From assembly GCF_947499705.1 (NCBI RefSeq), contig NZ_CANMPJ010000002.1, forward strand, positions 612,688 to 676,687: a DNA stretch of 64,000 bases. Direction: 5' to 3'. The translations under genes and the position numbers were made by a program. The notes under the pieces were generated by a model, which did not search any database, was not told where the DNA came from, and worked only from the letters and a program-made list of their open reading frames with translations. Shown here in pieces: positions 28,346 through 36,210 of this stretch; the first letter of the stretch is position 1; each line of letters opens with the position of its first letter. Source of the stretch: an uncultured Erythrobacter sp. (GTDB taxonomy: Bacteria; Pseudomonadota; Alphaproteobacteria; Sphingomonadales; Sphingomonadaceae).

Positions 28346-29751
28346 TGCTCGATCTCGCTTTCCTCGCCTTTATCGGCTTTGTCCTGGTGCTCGGATTGCG
28401 CCGCCCGTTTCTGTGGGTGCTGCTGTATGTCTATATCGACATCATCGCGCCGCAGCGGATCGGCTATGCGATTATCCAGACTATCCCGGTTTCGTTCATC
28501 GCCTTCGGCGCGGCGTTTGGCGGCTGGCTGCTGCTCGATCGCAAGGAAGGCGTTCGCTTCACGCTGCGGCAGGGATTGATTCTGGCGCTGCTGGTCTATT
28601 GCTGGTGGACCACGCAGAATGCCGACTTCCCGATCCCTGCCCTGGATAAGTGGGAGTGGGTCTGGAAGGCGCTGCTGTTCGCACTGTTCCTGCCTTTCAC
28701 ACTGACCACGCGTGCGCGGTTGGAAGGTCTCGCACTGATCCTGGTCCTGTCGATTGCGACCATCGTGATCGGAACGGGAATGAAAACCGTGCTGGGCGGC
28801 GGCGGCTACGAGAACCTCAAATTCTTCGTCAACGACAATAGCGGCATTTACGAAAGCTCTACGCTGGCGACGGTAGCGATCGCGCTGACGCCGATGGTCT
28901 GGTGGTTCACGCGGTTCGGCACGATCTACAAACCGCAATGGCCGGTGACGGTGTTTGCAGTGTTGCTGATCTTCGCCTGCCTGCTGGTGCCGGTGGGGAC
29001 CGAGGCGCGCACCGGGCTCGTCTGCATCGCTGTGCTCGGCGTGCTGCTGCTGCGTTATATCAAACGGCGTGTGCTGTTCCTCGCAGCCGGTGCCGTCATT
29101 GGGATGACTGCGCTGCCATTCCTTCCGCCAAGCTATTATGAGCGTATGGCGACGATTGCCGAGCCGGGTGGCGACGAAAGCGCTTCGACCCGCGTGGCCG
29201 TTTGGAATTGGACGCTCGACTACGCGTCCGAAAACCCAATGGGCGGCGGCTTCGATGCCTATCGCGGCAACCGGTTCACCTATGAAATGCCGGTCAAGGA
29301 AGAGGTCGGCAACACGACCTCGGTCGAGTTCCGCGAAGTCGTCGATGAAGGCCGCGCCTACCACTCGGCGATCTTCGAACTGCTTGGCGAACAAGGCTAT
29401 CCGGGCCTCACGATCTGGCTGCTGCTGCATGGTCTGGGCGTGTGGCAGATGGAGCGCGTCCGGCGGCGTTGGAAGGACAAGAGCGACGAAGCCGAGGCAT
29501 GGATCGCGCCGTTCGCCACCGCGCTTCAGCTGGCGAGCTTCGTCTATATCACCGGAGCCCTGTTTCAGGGGATCGCCTATCAGCCGGTCATGCTGATGAT
29601 CATCGGATTGCAGATCGGCCTCAATAATTACTGCAAACGGCTCGACTCGCAGCAGGCCAAATTGGAGCAGAGCGATCAGCTTTCTCCGACTGCCGAACGC
29701 GCGCGAAAGCGGGCCAGCCGAGCGAATGCACCCAATGCCGTAACGGCATAG
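28345..29751 (+). CDS. Exosortase-A-associated O-glycosylation ligase (Wzy-like)
   Basis: Polytopic inner-membrane protein of 468 residues of the O-antigen ligase/polymerase type. The sequence fits the TIGR03097 group, with LRRPFLWVLLYVYIDIIAPQ at the N-terminus, ten or more hydrophobic segments, and a large periplasmic loop containing SGIYESSTLATVAIAL and the MGGGFDAYRG and YHSAIFELLGEQGYPGL motifs. Its role is predicted to be polymerisation or ligation of polysaccharide in the exosortase-A pathway. It is coupled to the preceding small gene and faces the TIGR04063 glycosyltransferase. Confidence 0.85.
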   Translation: MLDLAFLAFIGFVLVLGLRRPFLWVLLYVYIDIIAPQRIGYAIIQTIPVSFIAFGAAFGGWLLLDRKEGVRFTLRQGLILALLVYCWWTTQNADFPIPALDKWEWVWKALLFALFLPFTLTTRARLEGLALILVLSIATIVIGTGMKTVLGGGGYENLKFFVNDNSGIYESSTLATVAIALTPMVWWFTRFGTIYKPQWPVTVFAVLLIFACLLVPVGTEARTGLVCIAVLGVLLLRYIKRRVLFLAAGAVIGMTALPFLPPSYYERMATIAEPGGDESASTRVAVWNWTLDYASENPMGGGFDAYRGNRFTYEMPVKEEVGNTTSVEFREVVDEGRAYHSAIFELLGEQGYPGLTIWLLLHGLGVWQMERVRRRWKDKSDEAEAWIAPFATALQLASFVYITGALFQGIAYQPVMLMIIGLQIGLNNYCKRLDSQQAKLEQSDQLSPTAERARKRASRANAPNAVTA

Positions 29752-29864
29752 CGCTGCCCGATTCTGGGCGATTGCACTCCTCTCTCGCGACTGCCATGTA
29801 GCTCCTCGAAATAGCGCCGCGCGGGCGGGATTCCGCACGGCGAAACCGGAAGAGGAGCAGTCCC

Positions 29865-30314
29865 ATGACACCGCAAGAATTGGCCGCAAAGGTCGGCGAG
29901 AATATCGGCACCAGCGAATGGGTCGAAATGAGCCAGGAAAAGATCAACATGTTCGCGGATGCGACCGGTGACCACCAGTTCATCCATATCAACGAAGAAG
30001 CGGCAAAGATGACGCCATTTGGCGGCACCATCGCACATGGCTTCATGACTCTGTCGATGATCCCGTATCTCTCCGCCAACAGCGACATGCCCAAGATCGA
30101 CAATGTGAAGATGGGCGTGAATTATGGCGGCAACAAAACGCGTTTCATCAACCCGGTCCGCTCGGGCAAGCGCATTCGCGGTCACTGGAAGCTCGTCGAG
30201 ATGATCGAAAAGCGTCCCGGCCAATGGCAGCAGACAGCCGAGATCACGATCGAGATCGAAGGCGAGGAAAAGCCTGCCCTGATCTGTGAGTGGATCACGC
30301 AGTTCTTCGTCTGA
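29865..30314 (+). CDS. MaoC-like (R)-enoyl-CoA hydratase
   Basis: A 149-residue hot-dog-fold protein. The hydratase motif ATGDHQFIHINEEAA and the FGGTIAHGFMTLSMIP block contain the catalytic Asp and His of MaoC/PhaJ-like hydratases. ETSEWVEMSQEKINMFADATGD-type sequence at the N-terminus is typical of the NodN-like subgroup. It lies upstream of the thiolase on the same strand, 132 bp away, with hairpin repeats between. It may supply (R)-3-hydroxyacyl-CoA for PHA, but the family covers many substrates. Confidence 0.85.
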   Translation: MTPQELAAKVGENIGTSEWVEMSQEKINMFADATGDHQFIHINEEAAKMTPFGGTIAHGFMTLSMIPYLSANSDMPKIDNVKMGVNYGGNKTRFINPVRSGKRIRGHWKLVEMIEKRPGQWQQTAEITIEIEGEEKPALICEWITQFFV

Positions 30315-30324
30315 AAAACCCCGC

Positions 30325-30371
30325 GAGTTCCCGCGGAAACGAAGTTGGCTCAAGGCCTACGCAGGGAACTC
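30325..30371. repeat. Inverted repeat GAGTTCCC / GGGAACTC
   Basis: Perfect 8-base arms at 30325-30332 and 30364-30371 around a 31-base spacer, between the MaoC and thiolase genes. It adjoins the hairpin at 30400. Confidence 0.4.
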
Positions 30372-30399
30372 CAGAAGCATAGCACCAAGATCGATGAGA

Positions 30400-30417
30400 T
30401 CCCCGCCTGCGCGGGGA
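30400..30417. repeat. Short hairpin TCCCCGC-CTGC-GCGGGGA
   Basis: Seven-pair perfect stem with a four-base loop, 30 nt before the thiolase start. It resembles the short GCGGG-type intergenic palindromes seen in many alphaproteobacteria. There is no T-run on either side to make a proper terminator. Confidence 0.5.
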
Positions 30418-30446
30418 CTCGTATTTAAGGAAAAAGGAATTCCCCC

Positions 30447-31628
30447 ATGTCACGTGACGCAGTCATCGTCTCCACCGCTCGCACGCCGATTGGGCGCGCC
30501 TACAAAGGCGGCTTCAACGCTACCCCCGGCGCAACGCTCGGCTCATTCTCCTACAAGGCCGCCGTCGAACGCGCTGGCATCGACGGCGGCGAAGTCGACG
30601 ATGTCGTGTGGGGCGCGGTCCTCACCCAGGGCACGCAAGCGGGTAATATCGGTCGCCAGGTCGCCCTTCGCGGCGGCGCTCCTGTCTCGGTTCCGGCGCA
30701 GACGATCGACCGCCAATGCTCTTCGGGTCTGATGGCAATTGCTACGGCGGCGAAGCAGATCACAGTCGACAATATGGATATCGTCGTCGGTGGCGGTCAG
30801 GACTCGATCTCGATGGTCCAGACCCCCGAAATGCGCGTTCAGATGGACCCGTCACTGCTAGCCATGCACAAAGACGTCTATATGCCGATGCTCCAGACCG
30901 CTGAAACCGTGGCTGAGCGCTATGGCATCAGCCGCGAAGCGCAGGACGAATACGCGCTGCAATCGCAGATGCGCACCGCAGCCGGTCAGGAAGCGGGCAA
31001 ATTCGACGACGAAATCGTTCCTGCGACCACCACCATGATGGTCAAGGACAAGGAAACCGGCGAAGTCAGCCAGGTCGAACACACGCTGACCAAGGATGAA
31101 GGCAATCGCCCTTCAACCACGCTTGAAGGTCTGCAAGGCCTCCAGCCGGTAATGGGTCCGGGCAAGGTGATCACTGCCGGTAACGCCTCGCAGCTGTCAG
31201 ACGGTTCTTCGGCAAGCGTGTTGATGGAAGCCAAGATCGCCGAGCAAAAGGGTCTCCAGCCGCTTGGCCGCTATGTCGGCATGGCTGTCGCTGGCACAGA
31301 GCCTGACGAAATGGGCATCGGCCCGGTCTATGCTATTCCGAAGCTGCTCAAGCAGACCGGCCTCAAGATGGACGATATCGGCCTGTGGGAACTGAACGAA
31401 GCTTTCGCCGTGCAGGTCCTTTATTGCCGCGACAAGCTCGGCATCGACAACGACATTCTCAACGTCAATGGCGGCTCAATCTCGATCGGCCACCCCTACG
31501 GCATGACCGGCGCACGCTGCACCGGCCACGCACTGATCGAAGGCAAGCGCCGCGGCGCGAAGTATGTCGTCGTCACCATGTGCGTCGGCGGCGGCATGGG
31601 CGCAGCGGGCCTGTTCGAGGTCTTCTAA
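30447..31628 (+). CDS. Acetyl-CoA C-acetyltransferase (PhaA-like thiolase)
   Basis: A 393-residue thiolase that condenses two acetyl-CoA or cleaves 3-ketoacyl-CoA. The acyl-acceptor Cys91 lies in IDRQCSSG, the His in [11 protein letters not shown], and the second Cys in [12 protein letters not shown]. Length and motifs fit a biosynthetic PhaA-type or general acetyl-CoA acetyltransferase. With phaB and phaZ elsewhere in the window, a PHA role is likely but not proven. It ends 28 bp before a strong terminator. Confidence 0.93.
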   Translation: MSRDAVIVSTARTPIGRAYKGGFNATPGATLGSFSYKAAVERAGIDGGEVDDVVWGAVLTQGTQAGNIGRQVALRGGAPVSVPAQTIDRQCSSGLMAIATAAKQITVDNMDIVVGGGQDSISMVQTPEMRVQMDPSLLAMHKDVYMPMLQTAETVAERYGISREAQDEYALQSQMRTAAGQEAGKFDDEIVPATTTMMVKDKETGEVSQVEHTLTKDEGNRPSTTLEGLQGLQPVMGPGKVITAGNASQLSDGSSASVLMEAKIAEQKGLQPLGRYVGMAVAGTEPDEMGIGPVYAIPKLLKQTGLKMDDIGLWELNEAFAVQVLYCRDKLGIDNDILNVNGGSISIGHPYGMTGARCTGHALIEGKRRGAKYVVVTMCVGGGMGAAGLFEVF

Positions 31629-31655
31629 GCGCAAACATTGCAAGAAATTGAAGAG

Positions 31656-31688
31656 GGCGGCGCGGGAGCAATCCTGCGCCGCCTTTTT
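31656..31688 (+). terminator. Strong intrinsic terminator after the thiolase
   Basis: GGCGGCGCGGGA, a GCAA tetraloop and TCCTGCGCCGCC form a 12-pair stem with one wobble, followed by TTTTTCTTT. This isolates the thiolase from the DUF4126 gene. Confidence 0.9.
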
Positions 31689-31719
31689 CTTTGCCTTCGT
31701 TTCTGGCTAAAGTCCCCTA

Positions 31720-32322
31720 ATGGGGATCATGGAAATCATTGGGATCGCGGGGAGTGTTAGCCTGCTTTCGGGTTGGCGGCTCTATTTGTGCGTCTTCGCA
31801 ACCGGCCTTGCGATGCGGCTCGATGCGTTGCCGGTGCCAGAGCATCTTTCCAGCCTAGCAGTGCTCGAGAACCCATGGGTTATGGGCATTGCGGCGTTCG
31901 GAGCGCTGGCGGAGTTCTTTGCCGACAAGGTGATGTGGCTCGATAGCGCGTGGGACACGATCCATACGCTGGTCCGCCCGGTGGGCGGTGCGCTGCTGGC
32001 GCTGGCGATTGTCGACCCGTCCGATCCCGCGATGCAGGTGGTCGCGTTCATGCTGGGCGGCGGCGCGAGTTTCCTCGCGCATGGCGGCAAGGCGAGCGCG
32101 CGGGCAGTGGTGAACACGTCGCCGGAACCGGTCAGCAATGTGATGGCTTCCAGCGCGGAGGATGTTGCGACTGTTGGACTGCTGTGGGTGGCCTACGAAT
32201 ATCCGGTGATCGCTGGAGGAATTGCGTTGGTGCTACTTGCTCTTGTGATCGCCCTGCTGATGTGGGCACGCCGAATGATCAAGCGCCTGTTCTTTCGGGC
32301 GCCGAAGGTCGAAAGATCGTAG
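31720..32322 (+). CDS. DUF4126 membrane protein
   Basis: A 200-residue integral membrane protein. About five hydrophobic segments alternate with short loops; SGWRLYLCVFATGLAMRL at the start and FMLGGGASFLAHGGKASARAV in the middle are recognisable DUF4126 features. The C-terminal tail is basic (RMIKRLFFRAPKVERS). The ATG at 31720 is used; a second ATG three codons later is an alternative. The function is unknown. The next gene starts 8 bp later. Confidence 0.82.
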   Translation: MGIMEIIGIAGSVSLLSGWRLYLCVFATGLAMRLDALPVPEHLSSLAVLENPWVMGIAAFGALAEFFADKVMWLDSAWDTIHTLVRPVGGALLALAIVDPSDPAMQVVAFMLGGGASFLAHGGKASARAVVNTSPEPVSNVMASSAEDVATVGLLWVAYEYPVIAGGIALVLLALVIALLMWARRMIKRLFFRAPKVERS

Positions 32323-32329
32323 TCGACTT

Positions 32330-32836
32330 ATGACGCAAGAAGAATGGGCGAATTCCAACGACGCTGAAGCTATGCTCGAAGCGCTCTACAGCGAAGAACC
32401 GAAATTCTTCGAGCAGCAGGTTAGCCAACTGCATAGGTTTCTGATCGCCTGTTGCTGGAAGCACGCCCATCTGATTCCGCAGCAAGGGCTCAGGGATGGA
32501 CTAAGGGGAGCTGAAAGATGGATCGTCGGAGAAATCGATGACGAAGAGCTCAATCGATTGAATTGGTACGCCGAGGCGGATGCATTCTTTCTCGACTACG
32601 CAAAAGCTCCTGCTGAACTGGATCAGATCAGGAAAATGATAACGGCGATCGGCGAACTCGACGATTTGTCGTTTGACGATGCGAGGGCCTTGTTGCTCGA
32701 AGCCGCGTATTTCGCTGAGGGATCAATGATCTATCCGCAAATTCGTCCAGCGCCTTGGTTCGAGCGAGTCTTCACATCGAAGTTTCTTTGCGCGAAACTG
32801 TTACGAGAACACGTGAAGCCGCCCCTTACATCCTGA
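32330..32836 (+). CDS. Unknown 168-residue protein, possibly acquired
   Basis: A soluble, acidic protein with MTQEEWANSNDAEAMLEAL at its start, RFLIACCWKHAHLI and LRGAERWIVGE. This W-x5-D...ML, F-xx-ACC-W and VAER-like pattern recalls a large family common in planctomycetes (proteins starting TEAEW...ML), whose role is unknown. Base composition appears lower in GC than the neighbours, which, with that taxonomic resemblance, suggests transfer. It lies 8 bp after the DUF4126 gene and is convergent with phaZ. No further motif is recognised. Confidence 0.7.
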   Translation: MTQEEWANSNDAEAMLEALYSEEPKFFEQQVSQLHRFLIACCWKHAHLIPQQGLRDGLRGAERWIVGEIDDEELNRLNWYAEADAFFLDYAKAPAELDQIRKMITAIGELDDLSFDDARALLLEAAYFAEGSMIYPQIRPAPWFERVFTSKFLCAKLLREHVKPPLTS

Positions 32837-32842
32837 TCTGCC

Positions 32843-34078
32843 TCACCCGTGCGCCGCGATAAACTCCTCGACCACCGGAGCTACCTTGTCGCGCCAGCGG
32901 CTGCCGTTGAAGATGCCGTAGTGCCCGGCACCTTCGGCCATGTAGTAGCGCTTTTTCTTCTCTGAGAGTCCGGTTGCGAGCTTGAGTGCAGCCTTGGTCT
33001 GGCCCAAGCCTGAAATATCGTCGCGCTCGCCTTCGATGGCCAGCAGCGCGGTATCGGTGATCTGGGTCAGGTCGACGACCTCGCCCTTATGTTCGAACGT
33101 GCCGTTGGGGATCGAGTGTTTCTGGAACACTTCCTCGACCGTTTGCAGGTAAAATTCCGCCGTCATGTCGCAAACGCTGCGATATTCGTCGTAGAAATCC
33201 TTGGTCGCCTGTGCGCTCGCATCGTCGCCCGTGGTGAGGTGTTTGAACATCTCATAGTGGCTCATCATGTGGCTTTGCAGGTTCATGCTCATGAACGCGG
33301 ATAGCTGCATGAAGCCGGGGTAAACCTTACGCCCGGCGCCGCGATAATTCATCGGCACGCTGGCGATCACGCTCTGGCGGAACCATTCGATCGGGCGATC
33401 CATAGCGTGATTGTTGACCGTGGTCGGGCTTTCACGCGTGTCGATCGGGCCGCCCATCATCGTTAGCGTCGCCGGGGTTGCGGGCGATTTGTGGAGGTTC
33501 AACAGCGCGGTCGCGGCATAGGCCGGGACCGAAGGCTGGCACACCGCCATCATATGCGGGCGCTGACCCGGATTGACGCCTTCGATGTACTCCAGGAATT
33601 CCATGAGGTAATCGATGTAGTCGTCGAGGTCGAAGCTGCCTTCGTGCAGCGGCACTGTCTTCGCATCGGCCCAATCGGTGATGTAGACTTCGTATTGCTG
33701 CAGCATCCGCTCGACCGTGCCGCGCAGCAGCGTGGCATAGTGGCCGCTCATCGGAGCCGCGATCAGTAGTTTCGGGCGGTTGTCGTCGATGCCATCGAGC
33801 CGGAAACGCTTCAAATCTCCGAACGGACGGTTGACGACGGTTGCTTCGATAACGGGATAGACCTTGCCGTCGCTCTCAATCTCGGTGATCCCGAAAGCGG
33901 GCTTGCCATATTGCGCGGTGGCATGGGCCAACACGTCAAGCGCGTTGGCCGCCATCGGACCGAATCCGGTGTAGCTCATCGGATTGGCGGGATTGGACAG
34001 CATATTCGAGCTGATCGACGCCATTGAACTGACGCTGTTGAGCCAGCTGCGCTGGATTTCGTATGCTTGGTAGAGCAT
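32843..34078 (-). CDS. phaZ: Intracellular polyhydroxyalkanoate depolymerase
   Basis: Cytosolic alpha/beta-hydrolase that degrades stored PHA to 3-hydroxyacids. The start is the ATG at 34078 (MLYQAYEIQRSW), after a GGGGG ribosome site, giving 411 residues. MMAVCQPSVPAYAAT holds the nucleophile Cys180 in the place of the lipase-box serine, as in Cupriavidus PhaZa1-type enzymes. LLIAAPMSGHYATLLRGTVE and the C-terminal GAGHYGIFNGSRWRD with the catalytic His are also typical. Transcription runs away from the ABC exporter; the intergenic space holds a perfect palindrome. Confidence 0.95.
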   Translation of the reverse strand: MLYQAYEIQRSWLNSVSSMASISSNMLSNPANPMSYTGFGPMAANALDVLAHATAQYGKPAFGITEIESDGKVYPVIEATVVNRPFGDLKRFRLDGIDDNRPKLLIAAPMSGHYATLLRGTVERMLQQYEVYITDWADAKTVPLHEGSFDLDDYIDYLMEFLEYIEGVNPGQRPHMMAVCQPSVPAYAATALLNLHKSPATPATLTMMGGPIDTRESPTTVNNHAMDRPIEWFRQSVIASVPMNYRGAGRKVYPGFMQLSAFMSMNLQSHMMSHYEMFKHLTTGDDASAQATKDFYDEYRSVCDMTAEFYLQTVEEVFQKHSIPNGTFEHKGEVVDLTQITDTALLAIEGERDDISGLGQTKAALKLATGLSEKKKRYYMAEGAGHYGIFNGSRWRDKVAPVVEEFIAAHG

Positions 34079-34164
34079 TTTGCCCCCTATCTCGATCGGA
34101 CGTGCGACACAGCATTCGTCCGAATGGCGATCCCCGTTACACTCCAAATGGGCCCTCCAGTGCC

Positions 34165-34181
34165 ATTGTGCAATGCACAAT
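34165..34181. promoter_or_regulatory. Perfect 17-bp palindrome upstream of phaZ (PhaR-like site)
   Basis: ATTGTGCA-A-TGCACAAT, with eight-base arms, lies 87 nt upstream of the phaZ start and 85 nt before the divergent ABC gene. Its core TGC-AAT-GCA matches the TGC-rich spaced sites reported for the alphaproteobacterial PHA regulator PhaR. A looser GTGC-N7-GCAC follows at 34213-34227. The assignment to PhaR is an inference. Confidence 0.5.
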
Positions 34182-34265
34182 AACCGCTTTGCGGGTGCCT
34201 TTCCTTGGGACTGTGCGCTTTTTGCACGTGAAAATGCGGCGTGCTCTCCCTAAGTCAGCGACACG

Positions 34266-36092
34266 ATGAATGGGGTCAGCGACGAAATAAGCGACGAAAA
34301 GGCGCTATCGGACGAGAAAAAGCGCCGTTCGCTGGCGCCGCTGCGCATGGTCTATCGCGAAGCGGCCAAATATCCGCGCCAGGTGACGCTGGCGCTGCTC
34401 GCTCTGCTCGTGACGGCGGGCGCGACACTGGCCATCCCGGCTGCGATGCAATTGATCGTCGATCGCGGTTTCGGCGATGCGGGTACCAATGGTGTAGAGG
34501 GTGCCGGGAATATCGGGCGCTGGTTCCGGTACCTTCTGGTGATCGTCTTCATCATCGGGCTCGGCACAGCGGCGCGGTTCTATTTCGTCAGCTGGATTGG
34601 CGAGCGTGTGGTCGCCGACATCCGCCGCAAGGTGCATCGCAATCTGATGCGACTGTCACCGTCCTTCTACGAAGAGAACAGCCCGAAAGAGATATCCAGC
34701 CGGATGACGGCCGATACCGCGATCATCGAAACTGTCGTCGGGACGACCGTATCTGTGGCGCTGCGCAACATCTTCCTCGGCATCGGCGGGACGATCTACC
34801 TATTCTGGCTGTTGCCCGGCCTGACGATCTGGCTCGCTGTCGGCATTCCAGCCGTGATCCTACCGATCGTCTTCTTCGGTCGCCGCATCCGCACAATCTC
34901 ACGCGACAATCAGGACCGCGTAGCCGATGTCGGCGCAATGGTGACCGAAGTGCTGTCGGCGATGAAAATCGTCCAGAGCTTCGGACAGCAGGAGCGCGAG
35001 GCCGGCCGGTTTGGAGAGGCTGTCGAACGGACGTTCGAGACCGCGCGGCGGCGGATCATCCTGCGCGCCATGATGACGGCGATTATCATCCTTGCGATTT
35101 TCGGTTCGATTGTCGCGATCCTGTGGCGCGGTGCGGAAGGCGTCGCAGCGGGCGCGATTACCGGCGGGACGATCCTTTCGTTTATCGTCGGGGCGATGAT
35201 TGTGGCTGGTGCCTTTGGCGCGCTGACCGAAGTTTATGGCGAGCTCTTGCGCGGGGCCGGGGCTGCAAGCCGCCTTGCGGAACTGCTCGAAGCCGAACCT
35301 GAAATCGCCTCACCCTCACGGCCCGAGGCGCTTCCCGTGCCGCCACGCGGCAGCCTGTCATTCCGCAATGTCACCTTCCGCTATCCTGCGCGGCCCGAGA
35401 CACCGGCGCTCAAGGATTTCAGCCTCGAGATCGAGCCGGGCGAGACGGTAGCAATTGTTGGCCCTTCCGGCGCGGGCAAGTCCACGATCTTCCAACTGGT
35501 CGAGCGCTTCTACGATCCGCAGGCTGGCACAATCCGGATGGACGGGGTGCCACTGACCAAGGCTGATCCAGCTGATATTCGCGAGCGGCTCGCGCTGGTC
35601 CCGCAAGACGGCGTGCTGTTCAGCGCCAATGCGCGCGACAATCTGCGCTACGGCCAATGGGATGCTTCCGACGAAGAGATTTGGGAAGCGGCCCGCGCGG
35701 CCAATGCCGATAGCTTCCTGCGCGATCTGCCGGATGGCCTGGGTACGTATCTGGGTGAAGGCGGCACGCAATTGTCGGGCGGTCAGCGGCAGCGCGTTGC
35801 AATTGCGCGCGCTCTTCTGCGTGACGCACCGATCCTGCTGCTTGATGAGGCGACCAGCGCGCTTGATGCGGAAAGCGAACAGCTGGTGCAGCAAGCACTC
35901 GATCAATTGATGGCGCAGCGCACGACACTGGTGATCGCCCACCGCCTTGCCACCGTACGCAAGGCGGATCGGATCATCGTGCTGGATGGCGGCGAAGTGG
36001 TCGAACAAGGCGCGCACGAGCAGCTGTCGGCGCAGGGAGGGCTCTACGCCCGCCTCGCGAATCTGCAGTTCGCCGCCAGCGCCGCCGCCTAG
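34266..36092 (+). CDS. ABC exporter, fused membrane and ATPase domains (MsbA-like)
   Basis: Half-transporter of 608 residues that should work as a homodimer in the inner membrane. Six membrane segments span about 30-320 (for example VTLALLALLVTAGATLAIPA and YLLVIVFIIGLGTAARFYF). The ATPase domain follows: Walker A GPSGAGKST, Q-loop LVPQDGVLF, signature LSGGQRQRVAIARAL, Walker B ILLLDEATSALD and the switch His in IAHRL. It belongs to the MsbA/lipid and drug exporter group; the substrate is unknown. It is divergent from phaZ and 118 bp before the M13 peptidase. Confidence 0.93.
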   Translation: MNGVSDEISDEKALSDEKKRRSLAPLRMVYREAAKYPRQVTLALLALLVTAGATLAIPAAMQLIVDRGFGDAGTNGVEGAGNIGRWFRYLLVIVFIIGLGTAARFYFVSWIGERVVADIRRKVHRNLMRLSPSFYEENSPKEISSRMTADTAIIETVVGTTVSVALRNIFLGIGGTIYLFWLLPGLTIWLAVGIPAVILPIVFFGRRIRTISRDNQDRVADVGAMVTEVLSAMKIVQSFGQQEREAGRFGEAVERTFETARRRIILRAMMTAIIILAIFGSIVAILWRGAEGVAAGAITGGTILSFIVGAMIVAGAFGALTEVYGELLRGAGAASRLAELLEAEPEIASPSRPEALPVPPRGSLSFRNVTFRYPARPETPALKDFSLEIEPGETVAIVGPSGAGKSTIFQLVERFYDPQAGTIRMDGVPLTKADPADIRERLALVPQDGVLFSANARDNLRYGQWDASDEEIWEAARAANADSFLRDLPDGLGTYLGEGGTQLSGGQRQRVAIARALLRDAPILLLDEATSALDAESEQLVQQALDQLMAQRTTLVIAHRLATVRKADRIIVLDGGEVVEQGAHEQLSAQGGLYARLANLQFAASAAA

Positions 36093-36210
36093 GCAGCCCT
36101 TTTTTCGATCAATCGCGCGTCCCATCGGACGAGCGTCGACACTGCGCTAGCACCGCGCCTAAACAGATCCTTTCAGGCACATCCGAAATGCCAACCGGGG
36201 ACATGCAACC

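Noticed and set aside
28114..29889. 591-codon open frame on the minus strand
   Set aside because: Antisense to the O-glycosylation ligase; Gln/Arg/His-rich composition typical of a reverse-complement frame.
34241..35302. 353-codon frame overlapping the ABC exporter
   Set aside because: Shifted frame of a clear ABC transporter gene; Arg/Gly/Ser-rich with no domain.
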